DNA from: Hominilimicola fabiformis
GTDB taxonomy: Bacteria > Bacillota > Clostridia > UBA1381
Length of the DNA: 64,000 nt
NCBI RefSeq assembly: GCF_020687385.1
Contig: NZ_JAJEQM010000001.1
Span: forward strand, 186,001-250,000
Direction: 5' to 3'
Part shown: positions 53,008 through 61,770 of the stretch, piece after piece
Layout of the letters: each line of letters opens with the position of its first letter
How positions within the stretch are numbered: the stretch's first letter is position 1
Program-made: the position numbers and the translations under genes
Notes under the pieces: generated by a model
Databases searched by the model: none
What the model saw: only the letters and a program-made list of their open reading frames with translations
What the model was told of the DNA's origin: nothing

Positions 53008-53747
53008 ATATAAAAGATATAAATATTCCAGATAGTACTGTACAAATAGGAAATCAAGCATTTTACAACTGTAGTAATTTAGAAAATTTAACAGTTGGCA
53101 ACAATATTCAGGATTTTGGAACAGATGTATTCACAGGCTGTCAAAACTTGGCGCTAATAAACTATAATTCTTCAAAAATACCTGACAGTTTATTTAGTAA
53201 TTGCGGAAATTTACAAACTTTAATATTAGGAAATAAAGTTGAAAATATTTTAGAAAATGCTTTTTCTGATTGCTATAAACTTAACAAGGTATTTATTTCC
53301 AAAAGCATAGTAGAAATAGAAAACGGAGCATTTAAAAATTGTTCGTCAATAGCAACAACTGAATATGAAGGAAGTGAAACAGATTTAGAAGAAGTTTATA
53401 TCGGAACAGACAATGAAAATTTAATAAACGCTATTAATTATAATTCGCCATTATTTGCGCCTGAAGATATAACGATTACAAACCCGACAATAACAAAGAA
53501 AGAAACAGAAAACCAATGGAATTTTACAATAGATGTTGAACAACCATATATAGGCTGTAATGTTTATGTAGCCATATATGATAATAGTGGTATTTTACTG
53601 AATGCAAATAAAGTGCCATTAGAATTATATAATAATACAGTGATTTCAGTAGACAAAAACAGCAATGCACAATATGCAAAGATATTTGTATGGATAAACG
53701 ATATGCAACCGATTACTAATTCGGAAGAAATATCGCTTATCAATTAA
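52909..53747 (+). pseudogene. BspA-like LRR protein, 3' part in the shifted frame
   Basis: This frame resumes the LRR_5 repeats (AFENCTNLSAVNIPSNTESIDTSAFKNC, AFYNCSNLENLTVGNN, and so on) and ends with about 90 non-repeat residues rich in beta strand (ITIDVEQPYIGCNVYVAIYDNSGILL). The first in-frame ATG is at 52941 and lacks a ribosome binding site, so separate translation is unlikely. It is the continuation of the upstream gene. Confidence 0.85.
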
Positions 53748-53783
53748 CTAAATCAATATATAAAATTTAGGAGGTAATTTTAA

Positions 53784-55658
53784 ATGAAAAAGAGATTTTT
53801 AAGCATAGTATTAATTTTATCAATTATTTTATCATTTAATACTATAATTTCATTCGCAGGTACATTAGAGGAAGATGATGTTATAAATGAAAATAATATT
53901 GAATTATATTTGAGGGGTGATGATACAGGAGAAAAAGTTAGCCGTCTTATAGTAAGAGTAAAAAACAAAACAGGAAAAGAAATAATAGTAGGTAATATGG
54001 TATGTGAAAATCATTCTTGGTATGCTTCGGACGGTTCAAAACAATATACTGTAGCCGCTAATGAAGAAAAAAATCTTGTTTTTTATAGCTCTGATGAGGG
54101 ATTTTTATCAACAAGAAAATATAGTGTTTTAAATGGTGCAACAGCCGGCATAAATATACAATATGTTGAGCCAGTAGAAGGACATCCAGTAACGCTTATA
54201 CATAGATGTTTATTTGACTATCATGGCATAAAAAGTTTTTATGATAGCAATAACAATGTAAAAGAAAAAGACATCAAAGTAAAACTTGACGGTAACATAT
54301 TATCTTTTGATGTGCCGCCGCAAATTATAAATGACAGAACAATGGTTCCTCTGCGTGCTATATTTGAAGCTCTCGGCGCAAGTGTAGAGTGGAATCAAGA
54401 AACAAAAACCGTTACATCAACAAAAGGTGATACAACCATTAAACTTACTATTGATAGTAATACAATGTATGTAAATGATAACGCTGTTACACTTGATTCT
54501 CCTGCTTGTGTTGTAAACGATAGAACGCTTGTACCTGTCAGAGCAATTTCAGAAGCGTATAAAACAAAAGTAGATTGGAATGGAGATACAAGGACTGTTA
54601 CCATTTCTTCCGATAATATAGTGTCGACACCTGTTTCTGATATAGTTACATCTGAAAATGCTTTTAATAAAGTAAAAAATTATATACTAACAAATGGTAC
54701 ACAAAATGTAAAAACTGAGGACGAAGAATATTATGTTTTTATAGATAACGGCGATCTTTTGCTAAAACAGAATTTAATAATAAAATTAAGCTATAATGTA
54801 GATACTAATACAATAAATATGTATTTAGGACAGTCCTCTAATGATACTTATGATGAGGGCATAGCTACTATAAACATTGATATAAAGGAAAATACCGAAC
54901 CGACACTCAAATTTTATGCTGGTGAAATGGTTAAAAATAGTTTAAGTGAATTTGAAATTTATGGATATTTTGATAAGAATACTAATAAGTTTGTAGAAAC
55001 TGAAACGAAGAATTTAGGTAAGACTGCAAAATTAGGTAATACAGAACATAATCTTTTTAATTCTTACTTAAAATTATTCGGCATGGGATATTTACTTTCC
55101 AACACTGGAGCTACTTTAAATGATTTAGGTATTTATATAGACTTATCTGATACAAATGTAAATACGAATACGAATACGACATCTCAATCTACAAGTACAA
55201 GCAACAAAACATGGAATGGAATAAAAGGATATGAATATTTAAAAAATAAAATAATTGCCAATGGTACTTATATAGCAGAACGTGATACTTATGCGGTTTT
55301 AGAGCAAATAAGCAACAATTCTGATATATTTATAGCTTATATGCCTACACAATCAAACAAAATTAGTATGATGTATACTGTTGATTTTGGAACTTATACA
55401 ACACATGCAAGTTTAATGCTTGATGAAGATGGACAGCCAACAGGCATAATTACGTTATCGACAAAAACAGGGGAACAATCATTAATAGGCAAGTTTTCTA
55501 ACACCGACCATAAGTTTTATAAAACAGGAGGAAACGTACCGTCAAATTCAGAACAAAATGCAATTTCTCTTTTAAATTCAGGACTATCCTATATTGATGA
55601 GTATTTAAAAATTAATAACTTTGATGTAAAACTTAGTGATTTTGGTGTTGCATATTAA
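53784..55658 (+). CDS. Stalk-domain (copper amine oxidase N-like) secreted protein 2, island cargo
   Basis: A 624-residue exported protein. Signal peptide ends near ISFAG. Residues about 25-160 form an unrecognised beta-rich part. The double stalk unit follows: IKVKLDGNILSFDVPPQIINDRTMVPLRAIFEALGASVEWNQETKTV and ACVVNDRTLVPVRAISEAYKTKVDW. The C-terminal 350 residues contain two related segments (FNKVKNYILTNGT... and YEYLKNKIIANGT...) with no named family. The stalk unit is close to those of two host genes in this window (43252 and 59599). ATG 53784 follows TAGGAGGTAATTTTAA. Confidence 0.85.
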   Translation: MKKRFLSIVLILSIILSFNTIISFAGTLEEDDVINENNIELYLRGDDTGEKVSRLIVRVKNKTGKEIIVGNMVCENHSWYASDGSKQYTVAANEEKNLVFYSSDEGFLSTRKYSVLNGATAGINIQYVEPVEGHPVTLIHRCLFDYHGIKSFYDSNNNVKEKDIKVKLDGNILSFDVPPQIINDRTMVPLRAIFEALGASVEWNQETKTVTSTKGDTTIKLTIDSNTMYVNDNAVTLDSPACVVNDRTLVPVRAISEAYKTKVDWNGDTRTVTISSDNIVSTPVSDIVTSENAFNKVKNYILTNGTQNVKTEDEEYYVFIDNGDLLLKQNLIIKLSYNVDTNTINMYLGQSSNDTYDEGIATINIDIKENTEPTLKFYAGEMVKNSLSEFEIYGYFDKNTNKFVETETKNLGKTAKLGNTEHNLFNSYLKLFGMGYLLSNTGATLNDLGIYIDLSDTNVNTNTNTTSQSTSTSNKTWNGIKGYEYLKNKIIANGTYIAERDTYAVLEQISNNSDIFIAYMPTQSNKISMMYTVDFGTYTTHASLMLDEDGQPTGIITLSTKTGEQSLIGKFSNTDHKFYKTGGNVPSNSEQNAISLLNSGLSYIDEYLKINNFDVKLSDFGVAY

Positions 55659-55669
55659 TAAATTTCACG

Positions 55670-55691
55670 AGGCGGCAATATGCCGCCTTTT
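55670..55691 (+). terminator. Terminator of the island cargo
   Basis: AGGCGGCA (55670-55677) and TGCCGCCT (55681-55688) form an 8-bp stem followed by TTT. Confidence 0.8.
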
Positions 55692-55917
55692 GTGTTCCAG
55701 AAGAAAAAGATATTTGTGGCGGCATAATATCTGCATAGGGGGGCGGCGATAATTCGGGAAAACGAAAACAAATGCGCCTTACAGCTGCCTTGCGCGGTTT
55801 ATTCCCTCACTAAATCAATAAAAATTTTCGGCAAACTTTTTGGACAAAGTTTTTCAATGATTTTTTAAGGCTCGCGCCACAATCACGCCACAATTTGAGG
55901 TTAAAAAAGCAAAGAAA
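55692..55917. other. Non-coding right end of the island
   Basis: No gene supported. GGCGGCATAATATC and GGGGCGGCGATAATTC show a loose GCGGC(A/G)ATA repetition, and GCGCCACAATCACGCCACAAT is a short direct repeat (GCCACAAT twice). These may be recombinase-binding sites near the right att. Confidence 0.35.
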
Positions 55918-55947
55918 AAGAGCCTGTTCGTGATTGAACAAGCTCTT
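55912..55947 (-). terminator. Island-supplied terminator for rubrerythrin
   Basis: AAGAGC.TGTTC (55918-55929) pairs with GAACA.GCTCTT (55936-55947), with one mismatch; the minus strand continues TTTTTC. It resembles the ancestral terminator at 49404-49433 in position and partly in sequence. Confidence 0.7.
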
Positions 55948-55989
55948 GTAAAATATCCAATTTTATTAGGTTTTACGCGGCTTTAGAGA

Positions 55990-56068
55990 TTAACCGAAGT
56001 ATCTCTTTAACATACCTTCAAAGCCTTTTCCATGTCTTGCCTCGTCTTTTGCCATTTCGTGAACTGTG
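55990..56068 (-). repeat. Right att repeat (functional rubrerythrin 3' end)
   Basis: This copy matches 49448-49526 with one synonymous difference and begins exactly at the stop codon of rubrerythrin. Confidence 0.92.
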
Positions 56069-56544
56069 TCGTGAATAGCGTCGTAGCCAAGTTCTTTTGC
56101 TCTCTTTGCAAGTTCAAGTTTACCTGCTGTTGCACCACATTCAGCTTCTGCTCTAAGTTCAAGATTTTTCTTTGTTGACGGAGTTACAACTTCGCCAAGA
56201 AGTTCGGCAAATTTTGCAGCGTGTTCAGCCTCTTCCAAAGCGGCTCTCATATAAAATTCGCCGATTTCAGGGTAACCCTCGCGGATTGCCTGTCTGCTCA
56301 TTGCGATATACATACCAACTTCTGTACATTCACCTTCAAAATTAGCCTTTAGACCTTCGTAAACATCAGCTTCAACCTGATCTTTTGCACCTACTCCGAT
56401 AACGTGTTCACATACAAAGTTTAGTGCAGTACCCTCTTCCATAACAGTGAACTTTGAACCCGGAACACCGCACTGTGGACATTTTTCAGGTGGTTCGTTA
56501 CCCTCGTGAACATAACCGCATACCGGACATACATACTTTTTCAT
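55990..56544 (-). CDS. Reverse rubrerythrin
   Basis: A 184-residue peroxide-detoxifying protein with the rubredoxin domain first ([31 protein letters not shown], four Cys) and the ferritin-like diiron domain after it ([48 protein letters not shown] with Glu and His ligands). This order defines reverse rubrerythrin, an NADH-linked peroxide and oxygen reductase in clostridia. Its 5' end overlaps the PerR/Fur gene by 47 bp, so the pair is co-transcribed and coupled. The last 25 codons and stop are the island's right att repeat, kept functional. Confidence 0.93.
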   Translation of the reverse strand: MKKYVCPVCGYVHEGNEPPEKCPQCGVPGSKFTVMEEGTALNFVCEHVIGVGAKDQVEADVYEGLKANFEGECTEVGMYIAMSRQAIREGYPEIGEFYMRAALEEAEHAAKFAELLGEVVTPSTKKNLELRAEAECGATAGKLELAKRAKELGYDAIHDTVHEMAKDEARHGKGFEGMLKRYFG

Positions 56545-56950
56545 AATAAATTTCCTCCTTAGAATTAATTATTTTTTTACTACTACAATTTTCGCAGATA
56601 CCGTAAAATATAAGCGAATAGTCTTCTATATCTGCATTTAATTTTTCCGCCGCTTGATTTTTTATCTCGTCCATACCGTCTAAATCAACATCGTATATTT
56701 TGTCACACTTATTACATACGAAATGAAAATGTCGGTGGACAAAACCGTCGAAATGTTCTTTGTTTGCGGAAGTGCTGATTTTTAAAATATCTCCGTTTTC
56801 CGCAAGCTGAGCAAGGTTTCTGTATACAGTTCCAAGACTGATGTTTGGAAATTCCTTACGCAGATTTTCGTACAGCCAATCAGCCGACGGGTGGGAGCGT
56901 GTACTTCTAAGCAGCGTTAGAAGTGCCTCACGCTGTTTTGAATACTTCAT
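56498..56950 (-). CDS. PerR/Fur-family metalloregulator
   Basis: A 150-residue Fur-superfamily repressor read from ATG 56950 (AAGGAGTGAAATGT upstream). The winged helix is in [51 protein letters not shown]. Metal sites are [14 protein letters not shown] (regulatory) and CxxC pairs CNKC and CENC (structural zinc). The neighbour reverse rubrerythrin, a known PerR target in clostridia, points to PerR function. The C-terminus runs about 30 residues past the second CxxC into the rubrerythrin gene. A perfect palindrome precedes it. Confidence 0.9.
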   Translation of the reverse strand: MKYSKQREALLTLLRSTRSHPSADWLYENLRKEFPNISLGTVYRNLAQLAENGDILKISTSANKEHFDGFVHRHFHFVCNKCDKIYDVDLDGMDEIKNQAAEKLNADIEDYSLIFYGICENCSSKKIINSKEEIYYEKVCMSGMRLCSRG

Positions 56951-56973
56951 ACATTTCACTCCTTCAAAATCAA

Positions 56974-56988
56974 TAATGATAATCATTA
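56974..56988. promoter_or_regulatory. Perfect 7-1-7 Fur/PerR box
   Basis: TAATGAT-A-ATCATTA, 24 bp upstream of the PerR/Fur start. It fits the Fur-superfamily 7-1-7 operator, suggesting autoregulation of the PerR-rubrerythrin unit. Confidence 0.85.
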
Positions 56989-57080
56989 CTGATTTATGAG
57001 TTTATTATAACAGACGTTTTTCGGTTTGTCAATAGTTTTTTGAAATAAATTTAGATTAATTTTGTGTAAATTTGATTTTG

Positions 57081-57172
57081 GGTGTTGCCACCACTCCTCA
57101 GGGAGAGAAAAAAGGCTCCCATTGAGGGGAACTGTCGGCACAGCTGACCGAGGGGTGGTTTCGCACATTGCA
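57081..57172. repeat. Intergenic palindromic repeat (REP/MITE-like)
   Basis: CCACCACTCCTCAGGGAGAG, then AGGCTCCCATTGAGGGG, CTGTCGGCACAGCTGACCGA and GGGGTGG. Outer CCACC/GGTGG and inner GGGAG/CTCCC and GTC.GCACAGCTGAC pairs fold it as a branched hairpin. Closely similar palindromes are, from memory, widespread between genes in gut Clostridia. It is not a gene. Confidence 0.65.
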
Positions 57173-57286
57173 AAATACTTTTTTATTCTAAAATTTACGA
57201 TATTTTTTGATTAGTCTTGATTTTATCGGCGGTTTATAATATAATATAGAAGTAAAATTATGTTTACAGGAAAGGAACTGATAAAT

Positions 57287-57994
57287 ATGAAGAAAATGGA
57301 ACAACTTTACGAAGGAAAAGCAAAGAAGGTTTTTAAAACTGATGACGAAAATCTTTACATCGTTGATTACAAAGATGACGCAACTGCATTTAACGGTCTT
57401 AAAAAAGGTCAAATTGCAGGTAAGGGTGTTGTGAACAACAAAATGTCAAACTTCCTTATGCAAATTATGGAAAAGAACGGTATCCCTACTCACTTTGTTG
57501 AAGAAATTTCAGACAGAGAAACTGTTGTTAAGAGAGTAGAAATCGTACCTTTGGAAGTAATCATCAGAAATATTGCGGCAGGTAGTTTTTCAAAGCGTTT
57601 CGGCGTTGAAGAAGGCAAGAAATTAAACTGCACAACTTTGGAATACTGTCTAAAGAACGACGACCTTGGCGATCCTATGATTAACGATTATCAGATTATC
57701 GCTATCGGTGCCGCTACTAAAGAGGATCTTGATACTATTGCTGACCTTACTTTTAAAGTAAATGATGTTCTAAAAGCATATTTTGAAAGTATTAATATAG
57801 AACTTGTTGATTTCAAGATTGAGTTCGGTAAAACTCCTGACGGTCAGATTATTCTTGCGGATGAAATCTCACCTGACACTTGCCGTCTATGGGACGCTAC
57901 AACTCACGAAAAACTTGACAAAGACCGTTTCAGACGTGATATGGGCAATGTTGAAGAGGCATATGCAGAGGTATTTAAACGTCTTGGACTATAA
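57287..57994 (+). CDS. purC: SAICAR synthase
   Basis: A 235-residue phosphoribosylaminoimidazole-succinocarboxamide synthase, step 7 of purine synthesis. Signatures are [49 protein letters not shown] and [16 protein letters not shown] 57287 is chosen over the earlier in-frame ATG 57260, since AGGAAAGG lies between them. It is followed by a structured intergenic region and purB. Confidence 0.96.
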   Translation: MKKMEQLYEGKAKKVFKTDDENLYIVDYKDDATAFNGLKKGQIAGKGVVNNKMSNFLMQIMEKNGIPTHFVEEISDRETVVKRVEIVPLEVIIRNIAAGSFSKRFGVEEGKKLNCTTLEYCLKNDDLGDPMINDYQIIAIGAATKEDLDTIADLTFKVNDVLKAYFESINIELVDFKIEFGKTPDGQIILADEISPDTCRLWDATTHEKLDKDRFRRDMGNVEEAYAEVFKRLGL

Positions 57995-58002
57995 TTAAGT
58001 GT

Positions 58003-58105
58003 AGACCGAATTAAATTGCTCGGCTCACCGCTTTTTGCCTAGGACAGTGCATATGTACGGCACCGTCGACTGCAAAGTGGCAATCAAAGCGATTTTCTTC
58101 GGTCT
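58003..58105 (+). ncRNA. Candidate structured RNA leader of purB
   Basis: Outer stem AGACCGAA (58003-58010) with TTCGGTCT (58098-58105) is extended, past a 2x2 internal loop, by AAATTGCT (58013-58020) with AGCGATTT (58088-58095). Inside are CGG-CTCA-CCG (58021-58030), TTGCC/GGCAA (58035-58039 with 58079-58083) and GACAGTGC/GCACCGTC (58043-58050 with 58060-58067, one mismatch). The purB ribosome binding site follows 14 nt later. No named riboswitch recognised; a mobile palindromic repeat is the alternative. Confidence 0.5.
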
Positions 58106-58132
58106 TATAAAAAATTTAGAGGAGTAAATGAA

Positions 58133-59566
58133 ATGGCAACAAATACTTACGAAAGTCCGTTAAACTCACGTTACGCGTCAAAGGAAATGCAGTACATTTT
58201 TTCTCCGGACAAGAAATTCTCAACTTGGAGAAAACTTTGGATTGCACTTGCAGAAAGTGAAAAAGAACTTGGACTTGATATAACAGACAAACAGATTGCT
58301 CAAATGAAAGAGCATATTTACGATATTAATTATGATGTTGCAAAGGCTCGTGAAAAGGAAGTTCGTCACGATGTAATGTCGCACGTTTACGCATACGGCG
58401 TACAGTGCCCGGACGCAAAGCCTATTATTCACTTGGGTGCAACAAGTTGTTATGTCGGTGACAACACTGATATTATCATAATGACAGAGGCTATGCAGCT
58501 TGTTAAGAAAAAGCTTGTATGTCTTATCGGAGAGCTTGCAAAGTTTGCAAAGGAATATAAGGATTTGCCGACATTGGCATTTACTCATTTTCAGCCGGCA
58601 CAGCCTACAACAGTAGGTAAGCGTGCGTCATTGTGGCTTGAAGATTTGCTTATGGACCTTGAGGACGTTGATTATCAGCTTTCAAAGGCAAAGCTTTTGG
58701 GCTGTAAGGGTACAACGGGTACACAGGCAAGTTTCCTTGAACTTTTTGAGGGTGACCATGAAAAATGTAAAATGCTTGACAAGAAGATTGCCGAAAAAAT
58801 GGGCTATGAAGAATCATTCCCTGTAAGCGGTCAGACATATCCGAGAAAACTTGACTCTCAAATGCTTAACACATTGAGCCTTATCGCACAGAGTGCGTAC
58901 AAGTTCTCAAACGACATCAGACTTCTTCAACACTTAAAGCAGATTGAAGAACCGTTTGAAAAGTCGCAAATCGGTTCATCGGCAATGGCTTATAAGAGAA
59001 ACCCTATGAGAAGTGAAAGAATTGGCTCTCTTGCAAGATATGTAATAGTAGACGCACTTAATCCGGCAATCACTGCATCAACACAATGGTTTGAAAGAAC
59101 TCTTGATGACAGTGCAAATAAGCGAATTTCAGTTCCTGAGGCTTTTCTTGCAGTAGATGCTATTCTAAGCTTGTACATCAACGTTGTTGACGGACTTGTG
59201 GTATATGATAAAGTAATCAATCAGCAGTTTATGCGTGAAATTCCGTTTATGGCTACTGAAAATATTATGATGGACGCCGTTAAAAAAGGCGGTGACAGAC
59301 AGGATTTACACGAAAAAATCAGAGTATATTCTATGGAGGCGGGAAAGACTGTTAAAATGGAGGGTAAGGAAAACAACCTTGCCGAACTTATCGCCGGTGA
59401 TCCTGCATTCGGTTTGACTTTGGAAGAAATTAATGCCGTTATGAAACCTGAAAATTTTGTCGGACGTGCTCCGCAGCAGGTTGAAGATTTCTTAAAGGAT
59501 TACGTTGAGCCTGTTCTTGAAAAGAACAAGGATTTACTTGGTATTGAAGTTGAAATTAACGTCTGA
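58133..59566 (+). CDS. purB: Adenylosuccinate lyase
   Basis: A 477-residue enzyme of the fumarase/aspartase superfamily that splits SAICAR and adenylosuccinate, steps 8 of IMP and 2 of AMP synthesis. It opens TYESPLNSRYASKEMQYIFSPDKKFSTWRKLW and has HLGATSCYVGDNTD, THFQPAQPTTVGKR and the signature SSAMAYKRNPMRSERI (usually SSAMPYKRNP). Its length and start resemble the longer ADSL type rather than the 430-residue Bacillus type. ATG 58133 follows AGAGGAGTAAATGAA. Confidence 0.96.
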   Translation: MATNTYESPLNSRYASKEMQYIFSPDKKFSTWRKLWIALAESEKELGLDITDKQIAQMKEHIYDINYDVAKAREKEVRHDVMSHVYAYGVQCPDAKPIIHLGATSCYVGDNTDIIIMTEAMQLVKKKLVCLIGELAKFAKEYKDLPTLAFTHFQPAQPTTVGKRASLWLEDLLMDLEDVDYQLSKAKLLGCKGTTGTQASFLELFEGDHEKCKMLDKKIAEKMGYEESFPVSGQTYPRKLDSQMLNTLSLIAQSAYKFSNDIRLLQHLKQIEEPFEKSQIGSSAMAYKRNPMRSERIGSLARYVIVDALNPAITASTQWFERTLDDSANKRISVPEAFLAVDAILSLYINVVDGLVVYDKVINQQFMREIPFMATENIMMDAVKKGGDRQDLHEKIRVYSMEAGKTVKMEGKENNLAELIAGDPAFGLTLEEINAVMKPENFVGRAPQQVEDFLKDYVEPVLEKNKDLLGIEVEINV

Positions 59567-59598
59567 TCTATTTAAAATATAAATTTAGAGGTATTTAT

Positions 59599-60414
59599 AT
59601 GAAGAAAATTATATCTTGCCTTGTTGCGGTTTGTATGGCTGCGATGTCGTTTGTGACCGTACACTGCGAGGATAATATTAAAGTGATACTTGACGGCAAA
59701 ACGCTTGAATTTGACGTTCAGCCACAAATTATAGACGAACGCACACTTGTGCCTATGCGTGTGATATTCGAGGCATTGGGCGCGGATGTTGAGTGGGAAG
59801 AGGAAACTCAGACTATCAACGCAAGACGTTCGGATACTGATGTGTTTTATATCAGTATGCGTGTGGGTGACAAGATAATTCATAAGGAGACGGTTAAGGA
59901 GAACTTGCCGACATCAAACGATATTGAACTTGATGTACCGCCGATGATTATAGACGAACGTACGCTTGTTCCTGTTCGTGCGGTTTCGGAGTGCTTTGGC
60001 TGTAAGGTAGAGTGGGACGGCGAAAGTCAAACTGTTATTATTGAAAGCAATTCTGACAATAATACAGATACTGACGTGCCGACACCGTCACCGACAGAAA
60101 CACCTGTCAATTCAGTTAATACAATCGAATATAACGCCGATAATGAGCAGTATGCAAGTTATATGAAAGAATTTAAAATTCTTGACGCGGTAAAAAATTC
60201 GGACGGCAACTATGATATAACATACACACTTCAAACATATCTTGAAGGTCGTGGTTTGGTTGTTGTTGAATTTAGGTGCCTTGATGAAAACGGCAGTGAA
60301 GTTGACAGATTCGGCGGAGCATTCCAAGGCACAGATTATACATGGAGCGCTCAAGAGGCGAAAACAACAATTTCCGGTAAAACAACACGCATTGAGCTTG
60401 TAATTGAAAAATAA
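59599..60414 (+). CDS. Stalk-domain (copper amine oxidase N-like) secreted protein 3
   Basis: A 271-residue exported protein lying between purB and purA. Signal peptide ends near VTVHC. The stalk unit has VILDGKTLEFDVQPQIIDERTLVPMRVIFEALGADVEWEEETQT and PPMIIDERTLVPVRAVSECFGCKVEWDGESQT. A Thr/Pro-rich linker (TDVPTPSPTETPVN) leads to a 95-residue beta-rich domain resembling the FxxYxEDN-type C-terminal domains of such proteins. Its placement inside a purine gene run is odd; it may be read through from purB, as no terminator lies between. Confidence 0.85.
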   Translation: MKKIISCLVAVCMAAMSFVTVHCEDNIKVILDGKTLEFDVQPQIIDERTLVPMRVIFEALGADVEWEEETQTINARRSDTDVFYISMRVGDKIIHKETVKENLPTSNDIELDVPPMIIDERTLVPVRAVSECFGCKVEWDGESQTVIIESNSDNNTDTDVPTPSPTETPVNSVNTIEYNADNEQYASYMKEFKILDAVKNSDGNYDITYTLQTYLEGRGLVVVEFRCLDENGSEVDRFGGAFQGTDYTWSAQEAKTTISGKTTRIELVIEK

Positions 60415-60467
60415 GTTATGAAATTAAAAATCAGGCAAACGCTTGGTTAGCATAGGAGGACAAATAC

Positions 60468-61742
60468 ATGGTAAAAGCAATAGTTGGTGCAAACTGGGGC
60501 GATGAAGGTAAGGGCAAGATTACAGATATGCTTGCTGCTGACAGTGACATCGTAATCAGATTTCAGGGCGGTGCAAACGCAGGTCACACTATTATAAACG
60601 AATACGGAAAATTTGCATTGCATCTTCTTCCGTCAGGTTCATTCAATCAGAATGTAACAAATATGATCGGAAACGGTGTTGCACTTGATATTCCTGAACT
60701 TATAAAGGAAATTGACGAGGTCGTAAAACGTGGTGTTCCGAAGCCGAACATTGTTGTGTCAGAAAGAACACAGGTTCTTATGCCTTATCACAAGTTGTTT
60801 GACCAGTACGAAGAAGAAAGACTTTCAGACCGTCAGTTCGGTTCTACAAAGTCAGGTATAGCACCGTTCTTCTCAGATAAATTTTCAAAAATCGGTTTTC
60901 AGGTTTGGGAACTTTTTGAGCCTGAAAGACTAAAGGAAAAGATTAAGAACGTAATCGAAGTAAAAAATCTTATGCTTGAACATATCTATCATAAACCGCT
61001 ATTGGACGCAGACGAGCTTTTCAATACACTTATGGAATATGCCGATATGATTAAGCCGTATGTGATTGATTCGGTTGCATTTATGCACAACGCAATCAAA
61101 GAGGGTAAGAAAATTCTTTTGGAAGGTCAGCTTGGCTCACTGAAAGACCCTGATTTCGGTATTTATCCGATGACAACTTCTTCATCTACTCTTGCCGGTT
61201 ACGGTGCGGTTGGTGCAGGTATTCCTCCGTATGAAATTACAGACATAATTACAGTTGTAAAAGCATATTCATCAGCAGTTGGTGCAGGTGCATTTGTTTC
61301 GGAAATATTCGGCGAAGAGGCAGATGAACTTAGAAGACGCGGCGGTGACGGCGGTGAATTCGGTGCTACAACAGGCAGACCGAGACGTATGGGTTGGTTC
61401 GACTGTGTTGCGTCACGTTACGGCTGTCGTGTACAGGGTACAACTCAAGTTGCATTTACTGTACTTGACGTACTTGGTTATCTTGATGAAATTCCTGTAT
61501 GTGTGGGATATGAAGTTGACGGTGAAGTTATCAGAGATTTCCCTACAACAAACAAGCTTGAAAGAGCAAAGCCTGTTTTGAAAGTTCTTCCTGGTTGGAA
61601 AACTGACATCAGAGGAATCAAGAAATATGAAGACTTACCGGAAAATTGCCGTAAGTACATCGAATTTGTTGAAAAAGAACTTGAAGTGCCTATTAAGATT
61701 GTTTCTAACGGTCCTTCAAGAGAAGATATTATATTGAAATAA
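60468..61742 (+). CDS. purA: Adenylosuccinate synthetase
   Basis: A 424-residue GTP-dependent enzyme joining IMP and aspartate, the first AMP-specific step. Signatures are VGANWGDEGKGKITDMLA (P-loop-like), GGANAGHTI, STKSGIAPFFSDK, LLEGQLGSLKDPDFG and ATTGRPRRMGWFD. Its product is the substrate of PurB encoded upstream. ATG 60468 follows ATAGGAGGACAAATAC. The FkbH-like gene starts 28 bp downstream. Confidence 0.97.
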   Translation: MVKAIVGANWGDEGKGKITDMLAADSDIVIRFQGGANAGHTIINEYGKFALHLLPSGSFNQNVTNMIGNGVALDIPELIKEIDEVVKRGVPKPNIVVSERTQVLMPYHKLFDQYEEERLSDRQFGSTKSGIAPFFSDKFSKIGFQVWELFEPERLKEKIKNVIEVKNLMLEHIYHKPLLDADELFNTLMEYADMIKPYVIDSVAFMHNAIKEGKKILLEGQLGSLKDPDFGIYPMTTSSSTLAGYGAVGAGIPPYEITDIITVVKAYSSAVGAGAFVSEIFGEEADELRRRGGDGGEFGATTGRPRRMGWFDCVASRYGCRVQGTTQVAFTVLDVLGYLDEIPVCVGYEVDGEVIRDFPTTNKLERAKPVLKVLPGWKTDIRGIKKYEDLPENCRKYIEFVEKELEVPIKIVSNGPSREDIILK

Positions 61743-61770
61743 TTAAAATGAACCCAAGGGGGAATTTGTT

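Larger units (their letters stand above)
49448..56068. mobile_element. 6.5-kb integrative island in the 3' end of the rubrerythrin gene
   Basis: A 79-bp direct repeat (49448-49526 and 55990-56068) with one mismatch brackets the segment. The right copy is the 3' end of the intact reverse rubrerythrin gene. Inside are a tyrosine recombinase next to the left repeat, an XRE regulator, a small Cys-rich protein and two secreted proteins. One repeat plus the interior is 6542 bp. This is the classic layout of an integrative element using a gene's 3' end as attachment site while restoring that gene. Confidence 0.9.
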
